DNA of 64,000 nt from Pararhodobacter marinus (GCF_003122215.1 NZ_QEYD01000002.1:310001-374000), one strand, 5' to 3'. Shown: positions 9,135-19,727, counted from the first letter of the stretch. A program made the numbers and translations. Notes: generated from the letters alone by a model not told the origin.

Positions 9135-10061
9135 TCAGCGCCCGCGGATGCGCGGGTCCAGCGCGTCGCGCAAACCGTCGCCGATATAGTTCACGCTGAG
9201 CACCGTGAGAGAGATGAACACGCCCGGCAGCATCGCCCGCGAGGGATATTGCTGCAGGTAGTCGATCCCGTCATTGACCAGCCGCCCCCAGGTGGGGAAA
9301 TCGGGCGGAAAGCCCAGCCCCAGGAAGCTGAGGGCGCTTTCGGTGATGATGGCGGTCGCGATCATCAGCGTGGCCGAGACCATCACCGGCGACAGCACGT
9401 TGGGCACCACATGGCGCAGGATCAGCCGTCGCGGCGGCGTGCCGATGGATCGCGCGGCGAGAACGTATTCGCGTTCCTTCAGCGCCAGCACATCCCCGCG
9501 CACGACCCGCGCGGTGGGCATCCAGGACGTGATGCCGATCGCCGTCACGATGAGCAGGAACATCCCCGTCTCGACCCCGAAAGCGGCCGAGAGCGGCTGG
9601 CGGAACAGCATCGACATGACCAGCAGCAGCGGCAGCAGGGGCAGGGCGAGGAACAGGTCGGTCATCCGCATCAGAAGCCCGTCGATGCGGCGGAAATAGC
9701 CCGCCAGCACCCCGATCCCGGTGCCGATCAGCATCGCCAGGGCCATCGCCACGATCCCCACGGCCAGCGAGACCTGACCGCCCGACATCATCCGCGCCAT
9801 GATGTCCCGTCCCAGCTGATCGGTGCCAAAGGGATGCGCCCAGCTCATGCCCTGATTGCGGGAGCGGATGTCGATATAGGTCGCATCATAGGGCCAGACG
9901 AGCGGCCCGACGAAGCAGAAGATCACGATCGCCAGGAACACGACAGAGCCTGCCAGCGCGCCGCGATGGATCTTGAACTGGTCCCAGACATCCCACCATT
10001 GGTTGCGCGGCGGGCGGATCCGGGCGGTCTCCGGGGAGGGGGGCGTTGCAGCGTCAGTCAT
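9135..10061 (-). CDS. Peptide ABC transporter permease, DppC/OppC family
   Basis: 308-residue inner-membrane permease of a peptide/nickel-type importer. It has the OppC_N segment (DQFKIHRGALAGSVVFLAIVI), the passage HPFGTDQLGRDIMARM typical of DppC, and the C-terminal BPD_transp_1 fold with LGLGFPPDFPTWGRL and GDGLRDALDPRIRGR. The start MTDAATPP at 10061 is chosen because it overlaps the dppB-like stop by only 8 bases; an upstream start at 10088 would extend the overlap. Last gene of the operon. Confidence 0.92.
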   Translation of the reverse strand: MTDAATPPSPETARIRPPRNQWWDVWDQFKIHRGALAGSVVFLAIVIFCFVGPLVWPYDATYIDIRSRNQGMSWAHPFGTDQLGRDIMARMMSGGQVSLAVGIVAMALAMLIGTGIGVLAGYFRRIDGLLMRMTDLFLALPLLPLLLVMSMLFRQPLSAAFGVETGMFLLIVTAIGITSWMPTARVVRGDVLALKEREYVLAARSIGTPPRRLILRHVVPNVLSPVMVSATLMIATAIITESALSFLGLGFPPDFPTWGRLVNDGIDYLQQYPSRAMLPGVFISLTVLSVNYIGDGLRDALDPRIRGR

Positions 10062-11064
10062 AGCGGATCCTCGGGTCGAAGACGGCATAGAGCAGGTCGG
10101 CGATCAGGTTGAACACCACGATCAGGATCGCGAAGACGACCGACAACGTCAGGACCATGGGAATATCGGTGGCATAGATCGCCGTGATCAGAAGCTGGCC
10201 CAGCCCGTTCACGCGGAAGATCTGCTCGGTGATGATGGCGCCGGTAAAGATCTGCGGGATACCCAGCGCGATCACCGTGATGACCGGGATCATCGAATTG
10301 CGCAGCACATGGACCAGCACCACGACACGCTCGGTCAGGCCCTTGGCGCGGGCGGTGCGGACGCAATCCTGCGTCAGGTTGTCCAGCATGGAGGCGCGCA
10401 TGAAGCGGGTGATCTGCGCCGCGTTGTACAGGGTCAGCACGAAAACCGGCATCGCCATCTGCCGCATCTGCAGCGCGAAATCGTACCAGCTGTCGACCAC
10501 CAGCGTGGTGTCGTAGATGATCGGGAACCAGCCCAGCCAGATCGAGAAGATCAGGATCAGAAGCGGTCCGGTGAAGAAGGTGGGCAGCGAGAAGCCGACC
10601 ATCGACACGAAGGTTCCGGCCTGGTCGAACCACGAATACTGGCGATAGGCCGAATAGATGCCGATCGGCAGCGAGACGAGGATGCCGAACAGATAGCTCA
10701 GCCCGACCACCCAGAGCGTCTGCGGCAGGCGCTGCGCGATGATGTCGCCCACCGGCGAACGGGTCTGGAACGAGATGATGCGCTGGCCGTCGATGGCGAG
10801 GTTCTCAAGCCCGGTGATGCTGGCCAGCACATGGCTGGGTTCGACCACCGAAAACAGGTAGAGCCATTTGAAGAAGCGGGTATACCACGGCTCGCCCAGT
10901 CCCAGCGCCAGGCGCATCTGCTCGCGGATCTCGGGCGGGATCGTCAGCGGCATGTCCGCCATCGGATCGCCCGGCGACAATTCGAGCAGCAGGAAGATGA
11001 CGAGGGCGATGAACAGAAGCGTCGGGATCGCCAGCAGCAATCGTCGCATCGTGTAATTGAACAT
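10054..11064 (-). CDS. Peptide ABC transporter permease, DppB/OppB family
   Basis: 336-residue permease with the DppB N-terminus (MFNYTMRRLLLAIPTLLFIA), a first helix at about 8-28, a periplasmic segment containing LSPGDP, and a C-terminal core ending DLLYAVFDPRIRYD, the usual OppB/DppB tail. It pairs with the DppC-type subunit downstream, with which its end overlaps. About 140 bases separate it from the binding-protein gene, the only sizeable gap in the operon. Confidence 0.93.
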   Translation of the reverse strand: MFNYTMRRLLLAIPTLLFIALVIFLLLELSPGDPMADMPLTIPPEIREQMRLALGLGEPWYTRFFKWLYLFSVVEPSHVLASITGLENLAIDGQRIISFQTRSPVGDIIAQRLPQTLWVVGLSYLFGILVSLPIGIYSAYRQYSWFDQAGTFVSMVGFSLPTFFTGPLLILIFSIWLGWFPIIYDTTLVVDSWYDFALQMRQMAMPVFVLTLYNAAQITRFMRASMLDNLTQDCVRTARAKGLTERVVVLVHVLRNSMIPVITVIALGIPQIFTGAIITEQIFRVNGLGQLLITAIYATDIPMVLTLSVVFAILIVVFNLIADLLYAVFDPRIRYD

Positions 11065-11164
11065 CGAAGACGGCGCCTTTGGTCAGGGGGGCGTGGCGGG
11101 CTTTGCCTGCGTGTCGGGCAGGCCCGGGCTCCGGGCCGGCAACGCGGGCAGAACGCGAGCGGGT

Positions 11165-11188
11165 GGCCCGTCCCGAAGGGGGCGGGCC
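11165..11188 (-). promoter_or_regulatory. Intercistronic hairpin between binding-protein and permease genes
   Basis: Inverted repeat with 10-base arms (11165-11174, 11179-11188), one mismatch in the transcript, 4-base loop, no T-run. Such hairpins often protect the 3' end of the upstream binding-protein message so that it exceeds the permeases. Function is inferred from position. Confidence 0.45.
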
Positions 11189-11205
11189 GGTCTTGGGTCA
11201 GGCGA

Positions 11206-12915
11206 TCAGCCTTCGACGCGATACCAGTCGGCCGCGTTCCACAGCTCGGAATCCCAGGTGTTCAGCAGTACGCCGCCCAGGCTGTTGGCATGGGCCGAGA
11301 CACGGCCGCGATCCACCAGCGGAATGATGACGAAGTTCTGCATCAGGATATCGTTGAGCGCGCGCCCGATACGGCCGCGTTCCTCGATATCGGCGGTCTG
11401 CGCCAGTTCGAGATGCAGCGCATCGTATTCGGGATCGCAGAAGCGGTTGATATTCTCGCCCTGCCACTGGTTCGACGGACGCGGTTCCATTCCGCAGCGA
11501 TAGGCGCCGAGATATTGCTCGGGATCGGTGCCGGGGAAGTTGTTGGCGTACATCTCGACATCAGCATAGAACTTCTGGAACGTGTCGGGCGAACCCGGAT
11601 CGCCGCCGAAGAAGACCGACGAGTTGATGTTGCGCAGGTTGGCCTCGATGCCGATCTCGCGCCACCATTGCTGGATCAGCGCCTGGAAGTCCTGACGCAC
11701 GGCGTTGGTCGAGGTCTGGTAATCCAGCACCAGCCGGTCGCCATCGGCATTGACGCGGATGCCGTCGCCGCCGACGGTCCAGCCGGCTTCCTCGAGCAGA
11801 GCGCGCGCGCCGTCCAGATCCTGCACCAGGCAGGCATCGTTGGCCTCCGAGGCAAAGATCGGCGGGGCCGGGACAAGGTTGCAGGTCGGGCGACCGGCCT
11901 GACCGTAGCCGATTTCCACCAGAAGCTCGCGGTCGATGGCCATCGACAGCGCCTGACGCACGCGGATATCCGACAGGATCGGGTGCGGCGCCTCGCGGGT
12001 CGAGCGGATTTCAGGTGGCAGGTCGGGCGAGGGATCGGTCATGTTGACCTCGATCCGTTCGACCAGCGTGCCGAAGGCCGAAACCGGGACGCCCTGACCG
12101 CCCTGGGCCATGGTCTGGATGACGTCGGGCGCCAGCTGCAGGTTCCAGGCGTAGTCCATCTCGCCGGTTTCCATCACCGCGCGTCCGGCCGAGGCCGCGT
12201 CGCCGCCGCCCTTGAGCGTGACGGTCGCGAAATGCGGCAGCATCGGGTCGCGGTAATTGGGGTTGGCTTCCAGCTGGATCACGTCGTTGGGACGGAAATC
12301 GGTCACCACGAAGGGGCCGGTGCCGATCGGGTTGAAATTCGCCTCGGTGCATTCGGGTGCGCGGGCGCCCAGGCAATCGGCGAATTGCGCGGCCTGAAGG
12401 ATCGGCGCCTGCGCGGTCACGAAGGGGCCGTAGGGAACGGGCTTGGCGACCGAGAAATGCACGGTGACGGTGCGGTCATCGACGATCTCGACGCTTTCCA
12501 CGTCCTGATAGCGCGCGCCCTGCGCGCAGCCGCCTTCTGGATGCATGCAATATTCGGCGGTAAAGGCCAGGTCGGCCGAGGTAACCGGCGTGCCGTCGGC
12601 CCACAGGATCCCTTCGCTGATCGTCCAGGTGATGGACATCAGGTCTTCGGAGACGCCGCCATTCTCGACGGTCGGGATTTCGTCGACGAGCCACGGCACC
12701 AGTTCGCCGGATTCGTTGTAGCGGGCGAGCGGTTCGAGCACCAGCGACGAGGCTTCGACATCCTTCGTGCCACCCGACAGATACGGGTTCATGATGGACG
12801 GCGCTTGCCAGTAGATGATGTTCAGATGGCCGTCTTCGCCGCGCTCCGCCGATGCCGCCAGCGGCATCAGCGCAAGTGCGGCAGCCGCCCCGTACAGGGC
12901 AATTCTGCGTTTCAT
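11206..12915 (-). CDS. Peptide-type ABC transporter substrate-binding protein (family 5)
   Basis: 569-residue periplasmic protein with signal peptide ([20 protein letters not shown], cleavage after ASA). It has the SBP_bac_5 architecture: an early [20 protein letters not shown] segment, central [22 protein letters not shown] typical of DppA/OppA-type proteins, and ligand-lobe segments such as [16 protein letters not shown]. The ATG overlaps the preceding ATPase stop (ATGA). It sets the specificity of this importer; the long family-5 type accepts di- and oligopeptides, opines or other amino conjugates, so the substrate cannot be named. Confidence 0.92.
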   Translation of the reverse strand: MKRRIALYGAAAALALMPLAASAERGEDGHLNIIYWQAPSIMNPYLSGGTKDVEASSLVLEPLARYNESGELVPWLVDEIPTVENGGVSEDLMSITWTISEGILWADGTPVTSADLAFTAEYCMHPEGGCAQGARYQDVESVEIVDDRTVTVHFSVAKPVPYGPFVTAQAPILQAAQFADCLGARAPECTEANFNPIGTGPFVVTDFRPNDVIQLEANPNYRDPMLPHFATVTLKGGGDAASAGRAVMETGEMDYAWNLQLAPDVIQTMAQGGQGVPVSAFGTLVERIEVNMTDPSPDLPPEIRSTREAPHPILSDIRVRQALSMAIDRELLVEIGYGQAGRPTCNLVPAPPIFASEANDACLVQDLDGARALLEEAGWTVGGDGIRVNADGDRLVLDYQTSTNAVRQDFQALIQQWWREIGIEANLRNINSSVFFGGDPGSPDTFQKFYADVEMYANNFPGTDPEQYLGAYRCGMEPRPSNQWQGENINRFCDPEYDALHLELAQTADIEERGRIGRALNDILMQNFVIIPLVDRGRVSAHANSLGGVLLNTWDSELWNAADWYRVEG

Positions 12916-13964
12916 AGAACCTCTCCTTGTTGGTGTTTTGGGTGCTCGGCCTCGGTGCCGCCGGTTGCGCCGGTGGTCTGGTGTTGCGTGACAAGATGGC
13001 AGGCCACGACATGCCCGGGCGCGATTTGCACCGTCTCGGGGTCGATATCGCGGCAGATCTCCATCACCCTGGGACAGCGGGTGCAGAAATTGCAGCCTTT
13101 CGGCGGATTCGCGGGCGAGGGGACATCGCCTTTCAGCACGATCCGGTCCTTGCGCGCTTCGAGCGAGGGATCGGGTTCGGGCACGGCCGACAACAGCGCC
13201 TCGGTATAGGGATGGCGCGGCGCATCGTAGAGCACGCCGACCGGTGCCATCTCGACGATCTTGCCCAGATACATCACCGCGACCCGGTCGGCGATATGGC
13301 GGACCATCGACAGGTCGTGGCTGATGAACAGATAGGTCAGCCCGAATTCGTCCTGCAGCCGTTCCAGCAGGTTCACCACCTGCGCCTGGATCGACACGTC
13401 GAGCGCGGCGATGGGCTCGTCGCAGACGATGAATTTGGGATTCAGCGCCAGCGCCCGGGCGATGCCGATCCTTTGACGCTGCCCGCCGGAAAACGCATGT
13501 GGATAGCGGTTGGCGAAGTCGCGGTTCAGGCCCACGGCATCCATCAGTTCGTAGATCCGCTCGAGCTTTTTCGCGCGGGGCCAGTCGGTATGTTCGTCCA
13601 GCGGCTCGCCGATGATGCCCGCCACCGTCATGCGCGGGTTCAGGCTGGCCTGCGGATCCTGGAACACCATCTGCATGGTCGGGCGCTTGCGGCGCAGCTT
13701 CTCGGCAGGCATCGCCGCGATATCCTCGCCGTCGATGATCACCGAACCCGCCGTCGCCTCGTAAAGGCGCAGCACGGCGCGGCCCACCGTCGACTTGCCG
13801 CAGCCCGATTCCCCCACCACGCCCAGCGTCTCGCCGGGCTGGATGTCAAAGGACACGCCGTCCACAGCCTTCACCGCGCCGACCTGGCGGCGCAGGATGC
13901 CGCCCAGAATGGGAAAGTGCATCTTCAGGTCGCGGACCTCGACCAGCGGACGCGGACCGCTCAT
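12912..13964 (-). CDS. Peptide ABC transporter ATP-binding protein, DppF/OppF family
   Basis: 350-residue ATPase with Walker [10 protein letters not shown], signature LSGGQ-type segment [15 protein letters not shown], Walker [18 protein letters not shown], and the C-terminal oligopeptide-transporter extension with four cysteines ([15 protein letters not shown]) that in this family may bind an iron-sulfur cluster. It overlaps both its neighbours by four bases (ATGA), so translation of the five-gene operon is probably coupled. Confidence 0.94.
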   Translation of the reverse strand: MSGPRPLVEVRDLKMHFPILGGILRRQVGAVKAVDGVSFDIQPGETLGVVGESGCGKSTVGRAVLRLYEATAGSVIIDGEDIAAMPAEKLRRKRPTMQMVFQDPQASLNPRMTVAGIIGEPLDEHTDWPRAKKLERIYELMDAVGLNRDFANRYPHAFSGGQRQRIGIARALALNPKFIVCDEPIAALDVSIQAQVVNLLERLQDEFGLTYLFISHDLSMVRHIADRVAVMYLGKIVEMAPVGVLYDAPRHPYTEALLSAVPEPDPSLEARKDRIVLKGDVPSPANPPKGCNFCTRCPRVMEICRDIDPETVQIAPGHVVACHLVTQHQTTGATGGTEAEHPKHQQGEVL

Positions 13965-14983
13965 GACGCCACCTCGGCGAGATCCTGAACCGGCTCGCCG
14001 GTACGGTGATCCCAGTGACAGGCCACATCGTGCCCGGCGCCGATATCGCGCCGCGTGGGGTTCTCGCGCGCGCAGCGGTCGAACGCATGGGCGCAGCGGG
14101 CCATGAAGGGGCAGGATTCGGGGTGACGGCCCATGACCGGCGGCTGGCCCTCGATCACCCGCAGCTTGGCGTCGCGCGCGCCGTGGATCTTCGGCATCGT
14201 CTGCAACAGCGCGCGGGTATAGGGATGGGCGGGATTGGCGAAGAGTTCGCGCACGGGGCCATGCTCGGCCACCTGACCGCCATACATCACCATGACCCTG
14301 TCGGCGATTCCGGCGATGACACCCAGATCGTGGGTGATCCAGATGATCGCCATGCCCAGCTTCTGGCGCAGCTCTTTCACCAGTTCGAGGATCTGCGCCT
14401 GGATGGTCACGTCAAGCGCGGTGGTCGGCTCGTCCGCGATCAGCACCTTCGGATCGCAGGCGAGAGCGATGGCGATCATCACCCGCTGACGCATCCCGCC
14501 CGAGAACTGGTGCGGGTAATCGCCCAGGCGCCGCCTGGCATCCGGAATGCCCACCAGCTCCAGCAATTCGACCGCGCGTTCGCGGGCGCGGGTCTTGGAC
14601 ATGCCCAGATGCGTGCGCAGCGGTTCGGTCAGCTGAAAGCCCACGGTGAATACCGGGTTCAGCGAGGTCATCGGGTCCTGAAACACGAACCCCACTTCGC
14701 GGCCCCGGACCTTGCGCAGCCCGTCCTCGCCCAGCGTCAGCAGGTCCGTATCCCCAAGCCATACCTCGCCGCCGCGAATTTCCGCGGGCGGAGACGGCAG
14801 AAGCCCCAGAAGCGACATCATGGTGACGGACTTGCCCGAGCCGGATTCGCCCACGACGCCAAGCAGCTCACCGGGGCGCAGATCGAAGCTTACGGAATTG
14901 ACGGCATGGACCTCACCCGACCGGGTGCTGAACACCGTCTTCAGGTTCCTGACATCAAGAACCGGCACCGCCCCGTCATGCAT
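13961..14983 (-). CDS. Peptide ABC transporter ATP-binding protein, DppD/OppD family
   Basis: 340-residue ATPase and first gene of the minus-strand importer operon. Motifs are Walker [10 protein letters not shown], signature [15 protein letters not shown], Walker [18 protein letters not shown], and a Cys-containing C-terminal tail ([14 protein letters not shown]). The start [14 protein letters not shown] at 14983 is preferred: it has a GGGGAG ribosome site and matches family N-termini, whereas the frame is open 25 codons upstream through a T-rich promoter-like stretch. Two different ATPases in the operon make the usual heterodimer. Confidence 0.94.
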   Translation of the reverse strand: MHDGAVPVLDVRNLKTVFSTRSGEVHAVNSVSFDLRPGELLGVVGESGSGKSVTMMSLLGLLPSPPAEIRGGEVWLGDTDLLTLGEDGLRKVRGREVGFVFQDPMTSLNPVFTVGFQLTEPLRTHLGMSKTRARERAVELLELVGIPDARRRLGDYPHQFSGGMRQRVMIAIALACDPKVLIADEPTTALDVTIQAQILELVKELRQKLGMAIIWITHDLGVIAGIADRVMVMYGGQVAEHGPVRELFANPAHPYTRALLQTMPKIHGARDAKLRVIEGQPPVMGRHPESCPFMARCAHAFDRCARENPTRRDIGAGHDVACHWDHRTGEPVQDLAEVAS

Positions 14984-15255
14984 GGGCGTCTCCCCGTTGT
15001 GTTTTTTTGTTCCGGTCAGTGTTCTGACTCGGTCTTTATCGGGGAAGCTTGGCAACATTCCCGCGTTACGGCAAGAAAAAACGCGGAGCCCCGAAAGCGC
15101 GATAAAAGCGCGGATTGCTCAATTTTTCCGCGAAAATAATCGCCTATGCGCCGGTTTCTGCCTGCCGCAACGTCATTGGCTTGCGGCGTCGCGGGGCTTG
15201 ACCTCTCTATGGGCGCGTGGCGAGGATGGCCTTGTCCAACCCCCTGGAGACCCTG
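14984..15255 (+). promoter_or_regulatory. Divergent promoter region between peptide importer and amidohydrolase operon
   Basis: About 270 bases with no gene separate two divergently transcribed operons. The region holds a T-rich tract (15002-15008), a palindrome GTCAG-TGTT-CTGAC at 15015-15028 that could be an operator, and an inverted repeat CCGCGTT/AACGCGG at 15061-15086. I cannot place -35/-10 boxes with confidence. A shared regulator binding here would link uptake and catabolism. Confidence 0.4.
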
Positions 15256-16443
15256 ATGACGACCCCCGACAGCGCCGCCCTGAACCCCGAGGCCGGCCCG
15301 CGAGAGATCCTGCAATCGCTGATCGCCTTTCCGACCGTCAGCCGCGACACCAACCTGCCGCTGGTCGAGTGGGTCGAGGCGTTTCTGGCGTCGAACGGCA
15401 TCGACAGCACGCGCGTGATGTCGCCCTGCGGCACCAAGGCGCATTTGTACGCGCAGGTCGGGCCGGATGCGCCGGGCGGGGTGGTCCTGTCGGGCCATAC
15501 CGACGTGGTGCCGGTCGACGGGCAGGCCTGGGATACCGACCCCTGGACGCTGACCGAGAAGGACGGCAGGCTTTACGGTCGCGGCACCTGCGACATGAAG
15601 GGGTTCGACGCGCTGGCGCTCTGGGCGATGGCCCGGGCGTCACGCCTGCCGCTGACGCGCCCGCTGCAGCTGGCCTTCAGCTATGACGAAGAGGTGGGCT
15701 GCATGGCGGTCGCCGATCTGGTCGAGGCGATGATCGGCTCGGACCTGCCGCGCGCCGAGACGGTAATCGTGGGCGAGCCGTCGATGATGAAGGTGGTGAC
15801 CGGCCACAAGGGCGGGCTGGGCGTGCATGTCCATATCCGCGGCTACGAGGTCCATTCCTCGATGCAGCCTTACGGCGTGAGCGCGATCATGGAGGGCGCG
15901 CGGCTGATCCAGTGGTGCAACGAGATGAATGCCGCGAATGCCGCCGACGCGCCGCCCAGCGCCTTGGCCGCGCCCTTCGATCCGCCCTTCACGACGCTGC
16001 ATGTCGGCGTGATCTCGGGCGGGACCGCGCATAACATCACCGCCAAGGATTGCGATTTCCTGATCTCGGTGCGGCAGGTGCCGGGCGATACCGGCTGGGG
16101 CGAGAAGATCGAAGCCGCCGCGCGCGAGATCGAGGCGGGGATGCAGGCGATCCGCCCCGAGACGGGGATCGCGCTGGACATGGGCTTCGGCGTGCCGCCG
16201 CTGACGCCCGAACAGGGCGGCCCGGCCGAACTGCTCACCCGCCGCCTGACGGGCGACAATGGCGAGCATGTCGTGAGCTACGGCACCGAGGGCGGGCAAT
16301 TCCAGAGCCGCGGCTACTCGGTCGTGGTCTGCGGGCCGGGCGACATCGCGCAGGCGCATCAGCCCAACGAGTTTCTGGACATCGCCCAGCTCGAAGCCGG
16401 GCAGGTCTTCATGGAAAAGCTGCTGGACGAACTCTGTCAATGA
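15256..16443 (+). CDS. M20 metallopeptidase, ArgE-like N-acyl-amino acid deacetylase
   Basis: 395-residue zinc/cobalt-dependent deacylase of the ArgE/DapE group. Metal ligands and catalytic residues are seen in SGHTDVVPV, GRGTCDMKGF and SYDEEVGC, with the last ligand region near the C-terminus. The closest type is N-acetylornithine deacetylase (ArgE), but its place at the head of a catabolic operon next to a peptide importer suggests it may act on another N-acylated amino acid. Start chosen at ATG 15256, preceded by GGAG at 15245-15248; an ATG at 15226 and a GTG at 15217 in the same frame are alternatives. Its stop overlaps the next gene (ATGA). Confidence 0.88.
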   Translation: MTTPDSAALNPEAGPREILQSLIAFPTVSRDTNLPLVEWVEAFLASNGIDSTRVMSPCGTKAHLYAQVGPDAPGGVVLSGHTDVVPVDGQAWDTDPWTLTEKDGRLYGRGTCDMKGFDALALWAMARASRLPLTRPLQLAFSYDEEVGCMAVADLVEAMIGSDLPRAETVIVGEPSMMKVVTGHKGGLGVHVHIRGYEVHSSMQPYGVSAIMEGARLIQWCNEMNAANAADAPPSALAAPFDPPFTTLHVGVISGGTAHNITAKDCDFLISVRQVPGDTGWGEKIEAAAREIEAGMQAIRPETGIALDMGFGVPPLTPEQGGPAELLTRRLTGDNGEHVVSYGTEGGQFQSRGYSVVVCGPGDIAQAHQPNEFLDIAQLEAGQVFMEKLLDELCQ

Positions 16444-17126
16444 GCCGGATCCTTCTGGTCAGCCATGGCTATGACGGGCCGGTGCCCGATCGGGTGCGGC
16501 TGTTTCTCGAGCGCACGGGCCGGCCCTACGACGTGGTCGCGCCCCATGCCGGGGACAGCTTGCCCGACAGCATGGCGGGCCTCGGCGGCGTGGTGATCTA
16601 TGGCGGCGGGCAGGAGATCTACCAGACCGACCTTTATCCCTACCTTGCCGATGAACACGCCTTTGCCCGCCGCGCCGTGGCCGGGAACGTGCCGCTTCTG
16701 GGGATCTGTCTTGGTGCGCAATGCATCGCCCATGCTCATGGCGCCGAGGTGCGCCCGCGCTCCGACGCGGCCTATGAATTCGGCTATTACGACATCGCGC
16801 CGACCGCGGCGGGCAAGGCGCTGCTGCCCGCCCCCATGACGATGCCGCAATGGCACTGGCACGGCGCCGCGCTGCCCGAGGGCGCCGAGCTTCTGGCGTC
16901 CAGCGCGATGTTCCCGACACAGGCCTTCCGGCTGGGATCGGCCATCGGCTTCCAGTTCCATCCCGAAGTCACCGCCGATCTGATGCGTCACTGGCAAAGC
17001 CTGCCCGAAGCGCCCTTCGGCGCGCCCGGCGCCCAGACACGGGCCGAGCAGCAGGCGCTGATGGATCGCCACGACGCGGCGATCGACACGTGGTTCAACA
17101 GCTTTCTTTCCGGATTCTTCGCATGA
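16440..17126 (+). CDS. Class I glutamine amidotransferase-like protein
   Basis: 228-residue stand-alone GATase1-fold protein of the GMP-synthase-like kind. The nucleophile lies in LLGICLGAQC and the catalytic His in IGFQFHPEVTADL, so the Cys-His-Glu triad seems complete. No synthase domain is attached. Stand-alone members act either as amide hydrolases, such as the gamma-glutamyl-GABA hydrolase PuuD, or as amidotransferase partners. Overlap by ATGA with both neighbours places it in the same catabolic operon, which favours hydrolysis of a gamma-glutamyl or similar conjugate; this is inference. Confidence 0.85.
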   Translation: MSRILLVSHGYDGPVPDRVRLFLERTGRPYDVVAPHAGDSLPDSMAGLGGVVIYGGGQEIYQTDLYPYLADEHAFARRAVAGNVPLLGICLGAQCIAHAHGAEVRPRSDAAYEFGYYDIAPTAAGKALLPAPMTMPQWHWHGAALPEGAELLASSAMFPTQAFRLGSAIGFQFHPEVTADLMRHWQSLPEAPFGAPGAQTRAEQQALMDRHDAAIDTWFNSFLSGFFA

Positions 17127-18472
17127 ACGATTTTCCTCTGACCGCAGCCCTGTCCCGACGCCATGCCGACGCTCTTCCCGCCGAGGCGGATGTCGTGGTG
17201 ATCGGCGGCGGCATCGCCGGTGTCAGCGCCGCGTGGGAGCTTGCAGGGAAGGGCCTGAAGGTCGTTTTGTGCGACAAGGGCCGGGTCGGGGCCGAGCAAT
17301 CGGGGCGCAACTGGGGCTGGATCCGGGTGCATGGGCGTGACCCGTCCGAGATCCCGCTGGTGCTGGAAGCGCGGCGGATCTGGGAAAGCTGGGCGCAAAG
17401 GCTGGGGCCCGATCTGGGCTACAAGGTCGTCGGCGTCACCTATCTGGCCCGCACCAAGGCCGAACTGGCCGAGGACGAGGCGTGGATGAAACACGCCCGC
17501 GCGCATGATCTCGACACGCGGATGCTGAGCCGGGCCGAGACCGCCGAGCGGATGGTCAATGCCGCGCCCGACCGCTGGATCGGCGCGATGCACACGGCCT
17601 CGGACGCCAAGGCCGAGCCCTGGGTCGCGGTGCCGATGATGGCGCGATCCCTGGCCGGGGCGGGGGTGACGATCCGCGAATCCTGCGCGGTGCGCAGCCT
17701 GATCGTCGAAGCCGGGCGCGTGCGCGGCGTGGTGACCGAGGACGGGCCGGTCCGCGCGGACGCGGTGGTGCTGGCTGGCGGGGCGTGGTCGTCGCTTTTC
17801 CTGCGCGCCCACGGTGTCGACATCCCGCAATTGTCGGTTCTGGCCTCGGCCTGCGCGACGGTGCCATTGCCCGAGGGCTTCGACGGCGCGGCATCGGACC
17901 CGCAATTCGCGCTCAGGCGCCGGGCGGATGGCGGCTATACCGTCGCGCCGGGCGACACCCATGTCATGTATGTGGGGCCCGACGCGTTCCGGCATCTGCG
18001 CGCCTATCTGACCGTGCTGAAAACCGACTGGCGCAGCACCAAGCTGCGCCCCTATGCGCCGGCGGGCTTCCCCGATGCATGGTCGACCCGTCGTCACTGG
18101 GCGCCCGACCAGCCATCGCCGTTCGAAAAGATGCGCATCCTCGACCCCAAGCCTGACGGGAAAGCGCTCGACGCCGCCCTGACGGCGTTCGGCAAGGCCT
18201 ATCCCACGATCGGCAAACCGGCGATCCGCGCGTGGTGGGGCGGGATGATCGACACGATGCCCGACGTGGTGCCGGTTCTCGACACGATCGACGCTTTGCC
18301 CGGCCTGACCGTCGGATGCGGGCTGTCTGGCCATGGTTTCGGCATCGGTCCGGCCATCGGGCGGGTGCTGGCCGATCTGGCGACCGGGGGCGATCCAGGG
18401 CACGATTTGTCGCGCTTCCGTCTGGCGCGGTTTCGCGATGGCAGCGTGGTGACGCCGGGTCCGGCGCTGTAA
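17123..18472 (+). CDS. FAD-dependent oxidoreductase, DAO family (PuuB-like)
   Basis: 449-residue flavoenzyme. The Rossmann FAD-binding motif is VVVIGGGIAGVSAAWELAGKG (about residues 24-44), followed by SGRNWGWIRVHGRDPSEIPL, a block typical of the DAO/gamma-glutamylputrescine oxidase-like group. A second conserved nucleotide-contacting segment near the C-terminus reads GLTVGCGLSGHGFGIGPAIGR. It probably oxidises an amine or amino acid released by the neighbouring hydrolases. It begins by ATGA overlap with the amidotransferase gene and is followed after 77 bases by the first of three M20 genes. Confidence 0.88.
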   Translation: MNDFPLTAALSRRHADALPAEADVVVIGGGIAGVSAAWELAGKGLKVVLCDKGRVGAEQSGRNWGWIRVHGRDPSEIPLVLEARRIWESWAQRLGPDLGYKVVGVTYLARTKAELAEDEAWMKHARAHDLDTRMLSRAETAERMVNAAPDRWIGAMHTASDAKAEPWVAVPMMARSLAGAGVTIRESCAVRSLIVEAGRVRGVVTEDGPVRADAVVLAGGAWSSLFLRAHGVDIPQLSVLASACATVPLPEGFDGAASDPQFALRRRADGGYTVAPGDTHVMYVGPDAFRHLRAYLTVLKTDWRSTKLRPYAPAGFPDAWSTRRHWAPDQPSPFEKMRILDPKPDGKALDAALTAFGKAYPTIGKPAIRAWWGGMIDTMPDVVPVLDTIDALPGLTVGCGLSGHGFGIGPAIGRVLADLATGGDPGHDLSRFRLARFRDGSVVTPGPAL

Positions 18473-18549
18473 GAGCGGGTATCACCACTCTTGTCCGGGC
18501 GCCGTTTCCGCGTCACGCTCGGCTATAAGGAAACCGCAGGAGCGTATCG

Positions 18550-19722
18550 ATGCCCGTCCGTAACCGTCTTGCCGAGCTGCACCCCGAAATCACCGAGTGG
18601 CGCCACGACCTGCACGAGCATCCCGAACTGCTCTATGACCTGCCGCGCACGCAGGCTTTCGTGGCCGGGAAGCTGACCGAATTCGGCTGCGATGAGGTGG
18701 TGCAGGGAATCGGACGTTCAGGCGTCGTGGCGGTGATCCGGGGGCGCAAGACCGGCTCGGGCAAGGTGGTGTGTTTCCGCGCCGATATGGACGCCCTGCC
18801 GATCACCGAGGCGACGGGGCTCGATTTCGCGTCGAAAACGCCGGGCAAGATGCATGCCTGCGGGCATGACGGGCATACCTCGATCCTGCTGGGGGTGGCC
18901 AAGTACCTGTCCGAGACACGCAATTTCGACGGCACCGTGGTGCTGGCCTTTCAGCCCGCCGAGGAAGGCGGGGCAGGGGCCAAGGCGATGGTCGATGACG
19001 GGCTGATGGATCGCTGGGGCGTGCAGGAGGTCTATGGGCTGCACAACATGCCCGATCTTCCGGTCGGCCATTTCGCGATCCGCGAGGGCGCGCTGCTGGC
19101 CTCAGCCGACGAATTCGAGATCACCGTCACCGGGCGCGGCGGACATGCCGCGATGCCGCATGCGGCAGTCGATACAACGCTGGTGGCCAGCCATATCGTC
19201 GTGGCGCTGCAATCGGTGGTCGCGCGCAATATCGACCCGCTCGGCTCGGTCGTGGTGACGGTGGGCAGTTTCCACACGGATTCGGTCGTGTCGAATGTGA
19301 TCGCGCACGAGGTCGTGCTGAAAGGCACGGTGCGCACGCTTGACCCCGCGCTGCGCAAGCTCGCCCATGAACGGATCGCGGCGCTCGTGCCCGCCACGGC
19401 ATCGGCCTTTGGCGCCAGCGCCGCGCTGGATTATCGCTGGGGCTACCCGGTGACGATGAACCATCCCGAGCAGACCGCCTTTGCCGCCGATTGTGCCGTC
19501 GAGGTCGCGGGCGCGGCCCATGTGGACCGCGCGACGAAGCCCGTGATGCCGGCCGAGGATTTCGCCTATATGCTCGAGGCGCGGCCGGGCGCCTATATCT
19601 TCCTGGGCAATGGCGACACGCCGATGTGCCACCACCCCGCCTATCGCTTCGACGACGAGGCGATCCCGCATGGATGCAGCTGGTTCGTCACGCTTGCCGA
19701 ACGCCGGATGCCGCTGGAGTAA
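18550..19722 (+). CDS. M20D amidohydrolase (hippurate hydrolase/aminoacylase type), tandem copy 1
   Basis: 390-residue metal-dependent amidohydrolase of the HipO/aminoacylase/IAA-amino-acid hydrolase family. Conserved elements are the metal-binding MHACGHDGHT (residues 101-110), QPAEEGGAGAK (E138/E139 catalytic pair), GGHAAMPH, and MPAEDFAYML near the C-terminus. It hydrolyses the amide bond of N-acyl or N-aroyl amino acids. A ribosome site AGGAGC precedes the ATG. Copies 2 and 3 follow directly and are paralogous along their whole length, so a local gene triplication is clear. Confidence 0.93.
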   Translation: MPVRNRLAELHPEITEWRHDLHEHPELLYDLPRTQAFVAGKLTEFGCDEVVQGIGRSGVVAVIRGRKTGSGKVVCFRADMDALPITEATGLDFASKTPGKMHACGHDGHTSILLGVAKYLSETRNFDGTVVLAFQPAEEGGAGAKAMVDDGLMDRWGVQEVYGLHNMPDLPVGHFAIREGALLASADEFEITVTGRGGHAAMPHAAVDTTLVASHIVVALQSVVARNIDPLGSVVVTVGSFHTDSVVSNVIAHEVVLKGTVRTLDPALRKLAHERIAALVPATASAFGASAALDYRWGYPVTMNHPEQTAFAADCAVEVAGAAHVDRATKPVMPAEDFAYMLEARPGAYIFLGNGDTPMCHHPAYRFDDEAIPHGCSWFVTLAERRMPLE

Positions 19723-19727
19723 CGCCG

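Noticed and set aside
9973..13209. Long plus-strand open frame across the dipeptide ABC operon
   Set aside because: Runs antisense through three conserved genes and has no ribosome site or family match.
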